A DNA stretch of 64,000 bases from Termitomyces sp. T153 (taxonomy: Eukaryota; Basidiomycota; Agaricomycetes; Agaricales; Lyophyllaceae). The translations under genes and the position numbers were made by a program. Positions 34,877-48,100 of this stretch are shown piece by piece. The notes below the pieces were generated by a model. That model saw nothing but the letters and a program-made list of their open reading frames with translations. It did not search any database and was not told the origin of the DNA. The stretch is from positions 186,001 through 250,000 of the forward strand of contig JACKQL020000062.1 of NCBI GenBank assembly GCA_018296165.2, given 5' to 3'. Within the stretch, counting starts at the first letter, position 1, and each line of letters opens with the position of its first letter.

Positions 34877-36367
34877 ATGCTCAGAGGATCCATACACACT
34901 TTGATTCGATCCTTTCCACTCCACGGGCGTCCGGCGTACCCGTTATGCCGCCGTTACTCACGTGGCTTTCTGAATCACATTGTGGCTTCTTCGAAAGTTC
35001 TGCGGTTCGGCAAAAGCATCATCAAGTACGCTTTCATTGCCTCCCTCGGCGTCGTTTCTGCTACCGTTGTCGGTTTTGAGGGAACACACCTGTGGATCGA
35101 AAAATTCGAGCTAGCTCCAGAACGAGACCCTGAAGTCAAACGTTGGGAGTGGGACCAAGATGTTGAGAAATGGTCTGGCGATTCGGTCATGGGCGGAACT
35201 GATCCCGCCCTCGGACATCACAGTCGACATCGGGTTCGTGCTGCATGGGCGGCATACAATTGGGGTGAAAGCAATGCAGCTGTTGTTATCACTCCGGATA
35301 TTCAACGCGGCGAAAGTCAGCCAGAAGATTTAAAACTTGTTGACGCAAATATGAAAATCGCCGACACCTTTTTACGCGGGGCGCTACATGTCGCTAATGA
35401 ACGCGATTCTGATGGACACCTCCACCCGGAAACTGCATCACAACTCATTTCCCGACACGCCTCCTTTCTTGAGAGGTTGGGTGGAGAGGAGGCTCTGCAG
35501 GAATCACGAACTGAATATGAACGGGCATGGGCTGGTTTCTCTGGTGAAGGGCTTGACGCTGCGAACATCGCCGTGAGGCTCGGAGAAATCAATCTTCACT
35601 TGAATCAACAGAGTGATGCCCTTCTATGGTGGTCAAGGGCCGTCAAACTCGCTCGTGGCAACGTCCCAGATGATTTTGAAACACTACCTGCAACCCTTGA
35701 GAGTTTACCATCGTCACCTCGTGCTCAACGTCTTTTGGCTACCACACTTGTCTCATTGTCTGCTTTCTATGCCCAAACTGGGAAGCTTGATCAAGCACAA
35801 GCACTCGAAGAAGCAAGTCTAACTATGTTTCGTGCTATGCCACTTCCCACAGTATTAACGTCGGTGTCCCCGCCGCACGCCCTTCACACTCTTTATCTTC
35901 TTCATCGTTCCTCCCTCATCTCAATCCACCTTGCTGAAGTACTCAACTCCCGAGGCGAATCCCTCGCTTTGTCCATTCAATACTTGACCTCTGCTGCTGA
36001 ATATTCTGAGAGAGTTGCCCAGGTTCTGACGGGTAAATCGTCAGAAAACCTCACTTCGCTTCGGGAAACAGCGCCTTTACCGACATATACAGACTCACGA
36101 TCGATGAAGAGGCCAGCACTGGCCCTCCTCCGGGATGCGCGCCGGACAACCGCTCAAGCTTGGAATCTAATTGGTATCTTAAACGAAACTCAGGGGAAGA
36201 ACCTCCTCGCTGCGTTGCAGTGTTATGAGCGCGCTGTTCAATGGGCAGCGACTACAGATCAGACATCACACATGAAACCGCACGAAGGAGTTCTAGAATC
36301 TGAATGGACTTCAATCTGGAATAATTATAATCGTGCGAAGAGGAGCGTAGAAGAGGGTGTCTTATAA
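34877..36367 (+). CDS. Mitochondrial TPR-repeat protein, intronless
   Basis: A single uninterrupted frame of 496 codons. The start at 34877 gives MLRGSIHTLIRSFPLHGRPAY and CRRYSRGFLNHIVASSK, rich in Arg and without acids, so matrix or inner-membrane targeting is likely. A hydrophobic helix follows (YAFIASLGVVSATVVGF). The body is helical with TPR-like repeats: AWAGFSGEGLDAANIAVRLG, LLWWSRAVKLARGN, AQRLLATTLVSLSAFYAQTG and AWNLIGILNETQGKNLLAAL. Lack of introns contrasts with every long neighbour. A role as a mitochondrial assembly or quality-control adaptor is inferred only from TPRs and targeting. Confidence 0.75.
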   Translation: MLRGSIHTLIRSFPLHGRPAYPLCRRYSRGFLNHIVASSKVLRFGKSIIKYAFIASLGVVSATVVGFEGTHLWIEKFELAPERDPEVKRWEWDQDVEKWSGDSVMGGTDPALGHHSRHRVRAAWAAYNWGESNAAVVITPDIQRGESQPEDLKLVDANMKIADTFLRGALHVANERDSDGHLHPETASQLISRHASFLERLGGEEALQESRTEYERAWAGFSGEGLDAANIAVRLGEINLHLNQQSDALLWWSRAVKLARGNVPDDFETLPATLESLPSSPRAQRLLATTLVSLSAFYAQTGKLDQAQALEEASLTMFRAMPLPTVLTSVSPPHALHTLYLLHRSSLISIHLAEVLNSRGESLALSIQYLTSAAEYSERVAQVLTGKSSENLTSLRETAPLPTYTDSRSMKRPALALLRDARRTTAQAWNLIGILNETQGKNLLAALQCYERAVQWAATTDQTSHMKPHEGVLESEWTSIWNNYNRAKRSVEEGVL

Positions 36368-36550
36368 TGCTTAGTTTCTAGGAATATTCTCACCATCATA
36401 TACTTATCAATCATGACATCGAAGGTGATATGATGCGTAGGACGCGAAAATATAACATAGATGTAAGTAATTGTGGGATAAATTAGTTTGGACGAGCATC
36501 CAGGTCATCAGTACGGTTGGAACATACATACGAGAAAGATTAATCGCTTG

Positions 36551-37965
36551 TCATTTATTCCCGAGCCCGCTGAGGTTCCAAGCGATTTGCCTCCTGAAGA
36601 AGGGCATCATCCCAACCAATCTGAACAGCCAATAGCTGACATTGAAGAGTCCGCCACCAGCAGCCCCAAATACATTGAGTACGGACATGATCCTTTTTGT
36701 CAAACGAATCGTGGAAAGTGCTTGAGCGCGGCGGGTTGCAACACACTCTTCGAGTAGACGATCACTGGAAGGAAGTGAGTCATTATGAGACGTAGCATGA
36801 GCTGTAAGAGCAGGTCCCATATAAATCGCATCCCGAATACCGAGGTTCATTCCAAGGCCCCCGGCCGGTGCATGTATGTGGGCAGCATCACCAACAAGAA
36901 CCACAATGCCTCGCTTTTGTTCTTGGCTGATCTTGGAGGAGCCAAAGCGAATGAGGAACTGGTCTGCAATGGCAGCATGTGTTCTGAATCTTGTTGCCCA
37001 AACAGTTTTTGAGATGTGGATAGGATTTGGGTTGACATTCGAATCTGAGGATAAGTAAAGGGGTCCTTGCTTGTTGAGATATTGTTGAAGATATGAAGTG
37101 GAAGGGTCAGAAGGTGGAGGTCCGGCGGATAACGGAACATTAAATCCAATTCTGTACACCGCTTCAGGATTGGGAGATAGTTTGGGCAGTGGGGCAAGCA
37201 AGAAAAATCTTCCATCTGAACCGGTTCCGTGGATTTAATCTGTCGGCAACTGAGAGCTCGTGGATGAAAAAGACACATCTGCAAGTATCATCTGTGCTAA
37301 ACATTCATCAACGTGTGCACCGTCTGGGTCAGCAAAGCTAACACCAGCCATTTGACGAATCTCAATTGAAGTAATGAGATTACATATTTCAGCCTGACTT
37401 CTGAAACTCACCATGGATCTAGCACCGTCAGCACCCAGGACATACTGGGCCGTGATGACTTTGCCAGATTCAAAAGTGACGATCAATTCCCCATTGTCAT
37501 TGGATTCGAGTCCTATGGCTTTCTCGGGTCGTATGACATTGACACCCAGCTCATTGAGATGAGCTTCAAGCACTCGTTCGGTAGTGCTCTGAGATGTGAT
37601 GAGAACAAATGGAAACTTGGTATAAGGCGCGAGAGAAGCAAAATCTGCGCTCATTAGAGGGGTACTTCTGTCGGAGACCTGCATACCAGTCCCTTTGATT
37701 CCAGAAGTAACAAGGATGTCAGCACATCCTATAGAGTCGAGAGCCTAGTGACCAGTCATCTTCAATGAGTCCGCCAAGTTGGAACGAATTCACCATGTAC
37801 CTCGAGGGTTGCTGCATGAATCGTGATAGCTCGTGAAGCATGTTCTCGATTACTGGATTCTTCAACAATCAAGAAGTCATAGAAATTCTGCTTAACGAAA
37901 GATATCGCAGCGGCAAGACCTGTTGGGCCCGCGCCTACAATGAGTATGGTTGTTCTTCGTGACAT
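36551..37965 (-). CDS. FAD-dependent aromatic hydroxylase (PHBH/phenol monooxygenase type)
   Basis: Class A flavoprotein monooxygenase using NAD(P)H and O2. The N-terminal dinucleotide fold is TTILIVGAGPTGLAAAISF; the DG motif is YVLGADGARSMV; the second FAD motif is GIVVLVGDAAHIHAPAGGLG followed by MNLGIRDA. Two or three introns; the C-terminal region ends FFRRQIAWNLSGLGNK. At about 410 residues it lacks the C-terminal thioredoxin-like extension of phenol 2-monooxygenases. Substrate cannot be inferred; neighbours are housekeeping genes, so no pathway context. Shares a 219-bp divergent promoter with DPP III. Confidence 0.85.
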
Positions 37966-38184
37966 AGATAGAATCCATGGTCTGAGGTGAAACCAATTTC
38001 AAGCCAATTGACAAATTGCCAACTTGGGATGTTCCGCGCCGGTCACAAGCTCGTTCAGGGGTGTCATTGTCATGGAAAAGCACGAGGCGGAGGCGCACGC
38101 CTATCTTTCTTTCGTCGACATCGATCGATCTTGACGACCACTTCGTTCCTCAATCATCCTATTCACTCGAACAATTACTTCACT

Positions 38185-41100
38185 ATGTCCGACGCTCAAG
38201 TCGCATCAGAACGTTTTCTGGCTGATCGTGCTGCTCCTCTGTGTAGTCTAGATATCGCCAAGTCCTTTCAACAGCTGAGGTTATTAGTTTTCGAATTCAG
38301 GAAGAAACCACTTATTCTATCTTTTTTTCATATGTAGCTCGACAGAGAAGAAATATGCACACTATATAAGCCTTGCGTCGTGGGCTGGTGCTCGAATCAT
38401 TCAAGGTTTGCGTGTTTGATAATGTGTTAACTATACAACAAGTTACCCGGAATTCATTCAGGACAATGGACTCCTCATGCATCAGGTCTATATGATCTCC
38501 TGATCTTGACTTTCAGCACCCCAGAAGGTAGTCTCACTGATCTCACTGCTCTTCAGCAACAGGCGGGTGTCTCAACAGAGGATTGGGACGATTTGCTGCA
38601 GTACACGCTCCAGGTAAGTACACGATTTCAGTCTGAGGATTATGCTCTAATTGTCTGCCAGGTTCTTAGCAATCTTGTGAATTTCAAGACGTTCGGATTT
38701 ACCAAGATAATTCCCCGAGTTTCGGCCGACAAGTTCCAGGCCGTTGTCAAGCATTCCCAGAACTCCCAAAAAGCTTTGAAACTGTGGAAAGATGTAAGGT
38801 GTCATAACGTTTCCAAATGCTCGTATTCTCGACCTTGTGCAATATGATAGCTTAAAGAACATATCTACGCACTTGTTCCAGAGTCTGGTCTCTTCATCGG
38901 CAAGAGAAGTCTAGGACATGTATCCAACTACTATCTGGGACAGCCAACCACAGACGAGGATGTTGCTGCTATCCAGGCAGCGGCTGAGAATCTTTGTATT
39001 GATGTTCTCAATACACGGTTGGTTTAGAGGAATGACTCAGATTATATTCTCTCACCTACTATGTTCAGTGTTGTGAAAAATGGGCCTGCTGATTTTACTC
39101 TTTTGGTTGCTTCGGCCAAATCTCAGCCACCAGCAGTACATTCTGTTGAATATAAGACTTTAAAGGCAACCTTGAAAGTCGAATATGGCGACTTCTCTGG
39201 ACCTTTGCAGACCGTCATTAACGCCCTTCAAGAAGTAGGTTATTCAGCATTAAAGGTTTGCTTCCTTGCCTCAGCGATTTCAGGCAAAGAAGTATGCCGC
39301 CAATGAACATCAAACTGGCATGATCGAAGGCTATATTAAATCGTAACTACTCCCTTTGTCTTCAATTGTGCAAACAACCTAATAATTTTACAGGTTTGAG
39401 ACTGGCTCTATTCAGGACCACAAGGATGCTTCAAAGCATTGGGTCAGAGATGTCGGCCCCGTCGTTGAATCTTACATTGGGGTGAGTATACTCTTGCGTC
39501 GAAGCTGATCTGAAGCTCAAAATGTCAGTTCATCGAAACCTATGTGGACCCTTATGGGGCCCGGGCTGAATGGGAAGGTCGTACCGAAAACTTGGTTTCT
39601 CCATCTTGATTTCGGAGCCTGACTTGTGTTCAAGGTTTCACGGCGATCGTCAACAAACAGCTCAGCGCCAAATACGAAATTCTAGTTGACAATGCTCCTG
39701 AATATATCAAAGCCTTGCCATGGGGCCCTGATTTCGAAGTCGACGTGTTCAGGAAGCCCGATTTCACCGCCCTTGAAGTTGTTTCCTTTGCGACTGGCGG
39801 TGTGTTAGCCATATTTTTGGCATCCGGTCTTTTCCTCACTTCATCGGATTAGGTATTCCTGCTGGAATCAATGTGATTTTTTGCCCATTTGTCGACAGCC
39901 CCTCTTGACTCATTGAAGCACAATCTAATTTAGATCCCTGTATGTTGACTGATGCCGAAGTGAGTGACCATAGCTGAAGTCCTTTCTAGAACTACTACGA
40001 TATTCGTGAAACAACTGGTTTCAAGAATGTTTCTCTCGCCGTAAGTTACTTTCATTGATTTCTTCGCGCTTTGAACAAACTCAATTTGGCTATCCACAGA
40101 ATATTCTCGCTGCCAAAGCTCCGAGTTTGTTCTCTTTCTCCTTTCCAATTGACCATTCCCATGTGACTGCTTCCATTAATAGACGAGGAGTTGACGTTTA
40201 TTCACCCGGATGATGTCGAGCTCTACAATGCATGGGATAGTCGTGCCTTCGAGCTACAAGTCGCTAATCACGAATTGCTCGGACACGGATCCGGTAAACT
40301 CTTCGAGGAAAAGGCCGATGGTACCAAAAACTTTGACTCAATTAAGGTCTGTTTTGGCAACAAAATTCTCAAATCTGAAGTCAAGTCTTTTCGTCAGGTG
40401 ATTAATCCTCTCACCGGGAAGCCTGTGTAAGTCATCAGCTGGGAATCCGAATGCCACTCTGACAAGATGCAGTACGTCGTGGTATAAACCGGGACAGACG
40501 CCTGGTTCTGTCCTTGGAGAAGTCTCGTCATCAATGGAAGAATGCCGTGCTGAGACTGTCGCTTTGTTCTGCAAGTACCAACTATCTTTATCCATATGCG
40601 TGAGATTCTTACCTTCATGGAATAGTGGTTGGACACCGGGACATTCTGAAAGTATTCAACGTTGAGTGAGACCTTTTCCTTATACGCCAGTTCAACTCAG
40701 TTCTTGGTGTTCGCCACAGTATACTGATGAGAAAGCGATCGAGGAGATCCAATATATTACCTTCTTGTTGATGGCGCGTGCGGGCCTTAGAGCTTTGGAG
40801 TATTATGATCCCGCGACTCAGAAACATGGTCAAGCGCATATGCAAGCACGGTCAGCACGTAACGCGACTCTGTTCCTTAATAACGATCGTAATGTCATCT
40901 GTAGACTAGGGATCACACAACACTTGATCAATTCGGGTATCGCACGGCTTCAGGAAGTTCGTGGCGCCGACGGGCAGCTAGAGAATTTATATGTCCGGGT
41001 ACGTAGCGTGTAGCTCTAAAAGCACGTCACTTATCAAAGTATCTATGGCAGGTTGATCGCGAAAAAGTCCTCAAAGAAGGAAAGGATGCTGTCGGAAGGT

Positions 41101-41406
41101 TGCTTGTCAATCTGCAAGTCTACAAGAGCACAGCAGACGGTGCAGGGGCACGCGAATTCTATAATAAACTCACAAAGCCCCTCCCTGGTTGGGAAGGTGA
41201 TATTCGAAACCTCGTGCTACGTAAGAAACTGGTAAGTCCCTGCCCCAACGAATGAATGTCAAACCAGACATGAAAACTTCCCTTGATAGCCTCGCAAGAT
41301 TTTTGTCCAGCCCAACACACAACTTATGGACGATGAAGTTGTGTTAAAGGAATACCCGCTCACACCTGCTGGCGTGATTGAGAGTTTTATCGAGAGGAAG
41401 TTGTAA
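38185..41406 (+). CDS. Dipeptidyl peptidase III (M49 metallopeptidase)
   Basis: Cytosolic zinc exopeptidase that removes dipeptides from N-termini. About 17 short introns. The start MSDAQVASERFLADRAAPLC opens the family's N-lobe (KKYAHYISLASWAGARIIQG). The zinc motif HELLGH appears in FELQVANHELLGHGSGKLF, and the second motif in SSSMEECRAETVALF (EECRAE), giving the His/His/Glu ligands plus catalytic Glu. C-terminal blocks include RLLVNLQVYKSTADGAGARE, FYNKLTKPLPGWEG and PRKIFVQPNTQL. Length near 700 residues fits the family. Intact as far as can be read. Confidence 0.93.
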
Positions 41407-41569
41407 TTAATAAGGCATAGAATTTGAAAAACATGATACAAGGGTAGTGCGATTGACGACAGAGTGAGTGTATGAAAGATGATAGTGTACTAATGAATCG
41501 TGCGAGATGAAAAGTCCTTGATATGCTAATAACAAATGAATAGATAGCAATAATGGTTGTCAGGTTGCC

Positions 41570-43140
41570 TCTCGTACAAGAGCGACAACCACCGTGACAC
41601 TGCCGGAGAAGTATGAGTAACACGACCTGGATGAGGGTCATATGCGCGTACTCGTCTGGTTTCTGTGGAAGTAACAAGTTAGAGACAAGTTGGGAACGAG
41701 TGACCTTGATTACCTACCCCACCCCTGAAATACATGCCATGTCGTGCAGCATCCCCTGGAACGAATTGGATTTGAGCAAGAGTTTGGATTACAAGGATCA
41801 CACACTTTCAAAGGGGCTGACTCGCATGGTACTGTTCATGCAGAGCCTTGCACAATCCACTAGACGATCTGCGATCATCTGTACTTGCTCGTCCTCTGTG
41901 CCACCTCTACGAGCAATAAGAGCACAAAGCTGGACCATCTCGGACGCAAAAACATTGTCAGCTAGTCCATCGGTCTATCAAAGTTTGTAAAAACTATGCC
42001 AGATTATGCAAAGTGGTCAAATGACGTACATATGCAATGACAATGTCCCCATCCCCAAGTTTGACACGATACGTCTCAGCCTCGCTCGGACTATCTACAC
42101 ATGCTCGTGAGAAGCGGCGCAAAGACGATGTGGGTAATTTCGTTAGTTGTCTACAGTGCAAGTGGTTCGTTAATGCGGAATAGTTGTTTGTCTCAGCTAC
42201 GGTCTACGAACTTTGGGCAGTTGAAGAAGTGGGTTTGAGGACGTTGGCGATAGAGTATCGAGTTAGATCGGATAACGATAAAGCCGCTGTCCCCAAGGCT
42301 GACAAAAAGAACAGTATTAGGACGCAGACAAATCATTGAATTTTTGGGGCAATACAAACTTCGCAGAGCGTAACACTCCAGAAGAGGCATTCAAGGTTAT
42401 GAGACATGCTGTACTGGCTCCTAATCTCTATCACATCAGTACATTACCACTGGATGAGTTTAGAGTAAAAAGTAAATGAGCATGTACCAGCTTGTACGAA
42501 CTTCTCTCGCAGAACCCCTCCGTACGCGAGATCAAGGCACTCGTAGGGTGTCATCTCCCAACCCTCGATCTCTTCACGCTCCTCATAGTCCAGTGTGGGG
42601 TCTATTTCAGGTTCTCCTGCCCATGCATTGCGGGAATAACGGTGCGCATGGAACATAAGTGCCTGAGAGAATAATGAAGGGTCAACTCCAGATTCTGCCC
42701 ACCCTCCAACACCGTCTGCAACACCAAACGCGATGCCCTATCGACGAAATCGGTCGTTACATAAACTGTAGTTACAGGGGCCAGCGGGAGACACGTACCG
42801 AGTCATTCCGCATCTGAACAGAGTGATGTCAGTGTTGAATTATTTCTATAGGATCGGTCAAAGGACACACAGATTGCATGAACAGAAAGTCCTGGCCCGC
42901 GGACACGCTATTGACCGCCTTGGCTCTAGAAAGGGTATGGTCCCGCCACATCCCAATGTCGCTACGTGATGGAAAAGAGGGCGCTTTGAGGCTTTGAAGC
43001 ATATTCTTGCCTGCCCAGCTGGCGCCAATGTGGAATTTGTATGGGCGGAGTGGTGCTGAGAACATGTTTCGCGTCGAGCGGAGAGACTTGCGGAGGATGG
43101 CGCGCGCCATAGCCGGGGCGTAGGCATGATGGAGGGGCAT
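41570..43140 (-). CDS. PTC7: Mitochondrial PP2C-type phosphatase, Ptc7 family
   Basis: Mg/Mn-dependent Ser/Thr phosphatase. In yeast Ptc7 acts on mitochondrial proteins of coenzyme Q synthesis; that role is inferred. The start MPLHHAYAPAMARAILRKSL with following RSTRNMF is a likely presequence. PP2C motifs: KFHIGASWAGK, SRSDIGMWRDHTLSRAKAVN, AGQDFLFMQS, GVADGVGGWAESGVDPSLFS, ANLGDSGFIVIR-type and DIVIAYTDGLADNVF. The final exon, after an acceptor near 41585, gives DVTVVVALVREAT and stops at 41570. About seven introns. All main metal-binding aspartates are visible. Confidence 0.88.
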
Positions 43141-43286
43141 GAAAAGAATGGTCTACTACAGGTTGTGAAGCTTTGCAGTGGCGCGCTGTGGCTCAAAAGC
43201 CACCATCACATGACCTACAGTGTCATACAAATTTTCTACGTAAGTTGTGTTACTAGTAAGCTCTAGTACACGTAGCTAGTATAACT

Positions 43287-45062
43287 CTACTTGGCGCTCC
43301 ATGTATTCCAGTCAAAACTTCTCTTGTCTTGCACAATAGACTTTTCCTTCCCCTTATCACTGTTATTACTGAAGGCAGACCCACCATCCACTCGAGGCTT
43401 CTTCACATCTGTCCTCAAACTGTCAACTAACGCCGTTCGTTTTGTTGCCCTCAGTGGTGAGTCGCTACGGCCAGACCAAGTGCTATGGAACGCAGCAGGT
43501 TTTGTCCTGTTCAGAGACGTTTCCACAAATGGACTTGATTTAACTCCTGGCGTTTTCGCAAATGCATTTGAGTACGTATGTTTCTCATCCCCATCCGATT
43601 TTAAACTCGATGGAAATTTAGGAACCTCCACGGCTGATATGGGTTTCAGGTCTTTCATTCCACGATCCGGATCTCCCACAACACCAGGCAAAGAATACCG
43701 CCGAAATGGATTCTTGCCTCGCACACCTGACGCCTGTTTTGACTTTGGGGTGTTGATAGGGGCACCCACCCCAGATCTCCGTCTGGTACTAGCACTTTCC
43801 CGGAGTGCGTCGATTCGTGGTTGATTGATCTGGAAAATCCTTTCCGTGCGGTTGATTGAGGCCACGCAGCTTACGGCCTCGTCTTTAGTCGAGCGTCGTG
43901 CCTCCATCTGGTTCAGCAGGAAGGTGCTGCGCTTTTCCAAGGCTATCCACGGAGGAGGGATCCGACAGAGAGCGAGCCTTGTATCATGGGTGCCAGAAGG
44001 TCGGGCAGCAGCTTCTGGGTGTGCCCAAGTATAGTATGTCTTGGCCTTGTAGTCATTGATCAGATCATACTTGACGGGCCGGGAAGAGCGTGACGGTTGG
44101 CTGTAAAACATGCTGGGTGTAGATTCTAACGTGATAGTGTTTGGATTTAATCCATGCTGGTTCATCGAGGACCATGGCACGGCCGTGGATTCCATCACCG
44201 TGTCATGTGAACATTTGTTCTGTTTCATGGTGTGCTGAGGAAAATTCCAAGCTACTTTTGAATGCTCTAAGCTGTCAATAAGTAGATAAAAGAGGTTTTT
44301 CGATGTGTATAAACTCTGTCCTTCAAGAGCATCAACGGCTGCAGCGAGTGGCGCGGGGTGAAAGAATTCTAATCTCGAAGAAGGCTTGAACGTTTTCATT
44401 TCATCTTTGGGCGGACGACATTTGGTTCCTCTGAGGTCTAAATAGCGATTAATATCATTAGACGTATGATACACAATGATATTACCTATTACGGCGAGAA
44501 GAGGAAACTTGGCGAGGTGTGAGTATACTGAATCGTCAATTTTGTCGCAGAATCTCAGTCTCAGGATACGAAGTGACCAGGGGCCGCGTCGCTGTGGACC
44601 ATCATCAAACCAAAGAAGTGTACCGGAGAGTACCTTGATTGCATAAGAGGAGAGGGATGTCGCACTGGCATCGAGGGCGACTAGAGAGTGGAGGGGGCCA
44701 AGGTGGACAATAGAGGTGTCGGTAAGATGCGGGCAGGCGGGAAGGTCAAGAACTGTTATAAGAGAGAAAAGAGAGGTCTGCGGAATTTTCTGGAGACAAG
44801 GAACGTTTGGGTCTGTCAGGGGAATCGTCAAGGAGTGGAGGTGCTCGGGGAGGCCGTCATAGACCTGGACAAGAGTGGCCCAGAGCGGAGGATCGAGGAT
44901 ATCGTCGAGGAGATCGACACCGAGACGGGAGTCGTAGTTGAGACGGATGTCGATAGGGACGTGAGCGGGATAGCGGGCGAGGACGCGGAGACACAGGCAG
45001 GCCAGCGACGGGACGCGACGCGCGCGACGGCGACGGTCAATGATCGAGATCATTCTGGTCAC
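43287..45062 (-). CDS. Leucine-rich-repeat protein with disordered basic C-terminus
   Basis: An open frame of 591 codons. The first 200 residues hold leucine-rich repeats of the cysteine-containing type ([58 protein letters not shown]). A 48-nt GT-AG intron with no stop and a length divisible by three sits at the end of the repeats. Removing it joins LAVI to [10 protein letters not shown] and restores the repeat. The C-terminal half is Ser/Arg/Lys-rich ([22 protein letters not shown]). Probably an F-box-less LRR adaptor; no named orthologue. Its start is 92 bp from the divergent FKS1 start. Confidence 0.75.
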   Translation of the reverse strand: MTRMISIIDRRRRARRVPSLACLCLRVLARYPAHVPIDIRLNYDSRLGVDLLDDILDPPLWATLVQVYDGLPEHLHSLTIPLTDPNVPCLQKIPQTSLFSLITVLDLPACPHLTDTSIVHLGPLHSLVALDASATSLSSYAIKVLSGTLLWFDDGPQRRGPWSLRILRLRFCDKIDDSVYSHLAKFPLLAVIGNIIVYHTSNDINRYLDLRGTKCRPPKDEMKTFKPSSRLEFFHPAPLAAAVDALEGQSLYTSKNLFYLLIDSLEHSKVAWNFPQHTMKQNKCSHDTVMESTAVPWSSMNQHGLNPNTITLESTPSMFYSQPSRSSRPVKYDLINDYKAKTYYTWAHPEAAARPSGTHDTRLALCRIPPPWIALEKRSTFLLNQMEARRSTKDEAVSCVASINRTERIFQINQPRIDALRESASTRRRSGVGAPINTPKSKQASGVRGKNPFRRYSLPGVVGDPDRGMKDLKPISAVEVPKFPSSLKSDGDEKHTYSNAFAKTPGVKSSPFVETSLNRTKPAAFHSTWSGRSDSPLRATKRTALVDSLRTDVKKPRVDGGSAFSNNSDKGKEKSIVQDKRSFDWNTWSAK

Positions 45063-45154
45063 GTGTCGAATTGTGCTTCACAGCGAAATTCCCACCCTCG
45101 CCATCTTACGACCCTTACATACACTCTCATTTACTTTCGTTCTTTGTTTCTCTA

Positions 45155-48100
45155 ATGGCCTTCCCTGGCAGCTACGGCCTGCCAAACGACCCCCGCACCA
45201 ATCCTTTCACCCCACGTGGACAGTACGAAGATGACCACAGCGATCACTATGGCAATCCCAATTCCAGCACCACCCGCCTCGCCTCCAGTCAGGCCTATTA
45301 CGAGCAACAGCACGGCAATCGTCAATTACTTCTTTATCCACATCTTTTCTCTGTACTGATGTCTCATGTAGCCTCTGAATCAGACTTTGGCCCCAGCCGT
45401 TACGCTTCCTCCGTCGATTCTCATGCCAGCGTTCCCAGTATATCCCCTTTCGCCGACCCCGGAGCTGGCTCTAACGAACCCTACCCTGCATGGGCTGCTG
45501 ATCAGCACAAACCCATGTCCACAGAGGAGATAGAGGACATCTTCCTTGACCTTACCCAGAAGTTTGGTTTCCAGCGCGACTCTATGCGCAACATGGTATG
45601 GTTTTCTATTCGTGTACATTTCAATCGGTTTACCTAATCGGTTTTTTCTGCTAGTTTGACTTCACAATGCATCTCCTCGACTCCAGGGCCTCTCGGATGA
45701 GCGCTAATCAAGCTCTCCTGACTCTTCATGCCGACTATATTGGCGGTCAACATGCCAACTACCGCAAGTGGTATTTTGCTGCACAGCTCAACCTCGATGA
45801 TGCCGTCGGCCAGTCTCAAAATCCAGGCCTTCAGCGTCTTAAGAGCGTCAAAGGTCCAAAATCTGGTGGAAGCAAGTCTCTTGATAGCGCCCTCAATCGG
45901 TGGAGGAATGCCATGAATAACATGAGCCAGTACGACCGTCTACGCCAGATCGCCCTCTACCTCCTCTGTTGGGGTGAGGCAGGTAATGTTCGCTTCGTCC
46001 CGGAGTGTCTTTGTTTCATCTTCAAATGCGCCGACGACTACTATCGAAGCCCAGAGTGCCAAAACCGCATCGATCCTGTGCCAGAGGGCTTGTATCTCAA
46101 GGCAGTTGTCAAGCCTTTGTACAATTTCATGCGTGATCAAGGGTACGAAGTTCAGGATGGCAAGTTTGTAAGAAAGGAGAAGGATCATGACCAAATCATC
46201 GGTTACGATGATATCAACCAGCTGTTTTGGTACCCGGAAGGATTGGCCAGAATCGTACTATCTGACAACGTGCGTCACCCTTATATATCCTTCAACCTGT
46301 TGATTTCATGTTTTCCCAGTCTCATCTCGTTGATGTGCCTCCAGCGCAGCGTTTTATGAAGTTTAGCCGTATCGACTGGAGCCGAACGTTCTTCAAGACT
46401 TACTTCGAGAAACGGTCCATCGCCCATCTCCTCGTCAACTTCAACCGCATCTGGATCCTCCATATATCTGTTTACTACTTTTATACTGCGTTCAACTCCC
46501 CCAAGGTATATGCTCCGAAGAACGCATCCAGCCCTTCCGCAGCGATGACCTGGTCGGCAGTCGCCCTGGGTGGTGCAGTGTCCACAATCATCATGTTGCT
46601 TGCTACCATTGCTGAGTTTTCATACATCCCAACGACTTGGAACAACGCTTCCCATCTAACTACTCGTTTTATTTTTCTCCTTGTGATCCTCGCCCTCACG
46701 GGTGGTCCCACCTTTTACGTTGCCCTTGTTGATGGCCGATCTGGCAAGTCCCAGGTCCCTCTTATCATTGGTGTCATCCAATTCTTCATATCGGTTGTCG
46801 CCACCCTCGTTTTTGGTATCATCCCCTCTGGACGCATGTTTGGAGATCGTGTGGCCGGTAAAGCGCGCAAATACATGGCTTCGCAGACCTTTACAGCGTC
46901 ATACCCGTCTCTCCCCAAGTCCGCACGCACAGCGTCTATCTTCCTATGGCTTCTTATCTTTGGATGCAAGTTCACGGAGTCATACTTCTTCTTGACATCG
47001 TCTTTCAGTAGTCCTATCGCAGTCATGGCAAGGATGAAGGTCCAAGGTTGTGGTGATAAAATTTTTGGAACGGTGCTCTGCTCAAACCATGTTCCTTTCA
47101 CGCTTGCCATCATGTATGTTATGGATCTTGTATTATTCTTCTTGGACACGTACTTGTGGTACATCATCTGGATTGTCATCTTCAGCATTGGGCGTTCCTT
47201 TGCTTTGGGATTGTCCATTTGGACGCCATGGAAGGACATCTATACCCGGCTACCCAAACGGATCTATGCTAAATTGTTGGCAACAGCAGAGATGGAGATT
47301 AAGTACAAACCCAAGGTAAAATGACCACTATAGAATGATACCTGTGATAATCATTCCTTTGTATTATTTGACAGGTTCTGGTTTCTCAGATCTGGAATGC
47401 TGTCATTATTTCGATGTACAGGGAACATCTCCTGTCTATTGACCATGTTCAGCGCCTCCTCTATCACCAGGTTGATGGCCAGGATGGCCGCAGGGTACTA
47501 CGCGCGCCACCATTCTTTACTAATCAGAATGGAAATGGCTTCCAGGGTAACTTCTTTCCGGCAGGTGGTGAAGCAGAACGTCGCATTTCGTTCTTTGCCT
47601 CGTCTCTGACGACATCTTTCCCTGAGCCTCTGACGGTTGATGCTATGCCTACCTTTACTGTTCTTGTCCCGCATTATTCTGAGAAGATTCTGCTCAGCTT
47701 GCGGGAGATTATCCGCGAGGAAGACCAGAACACGCGAGTCACCCTTCTCGAGTATCTCAAACAACTTCATCCAGTTGAGTGGGATAATTTTGTCAAAGAC
47801 ACCAAAATCTTGGCAGAGGAAACCGACGCGATGGACGGTGCTGTGACCTCTCCTAATGAGAAGAAGGTTGACGATCTACCGTTCTACTGCATCGGCTTCA
47901 AGACGTCGTCCCCGGAGTATACTCTTCGCACACGTATCTGGGCATCTTTACGTGCACAGACTTTGTATCGCACAGTGTCGGGCATGATGAATTACTCCAA
48001 GGCCATCAAACTTCTGTACCGCGTGGAAAATCCAGATATTGTCCAAACCTTCGGAGGCAATACGGAACGTTTGGAGCGTGAACTCGAGCGGATGGCTCGT

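Noticed and set aside
36551..41406. Secondary-metabolite cluster around the FAD monooxygenase
   Set aside because: Neighbours are a TPR protein, DPP III and a phosphatase; no synthase, transporter or regulator is present.
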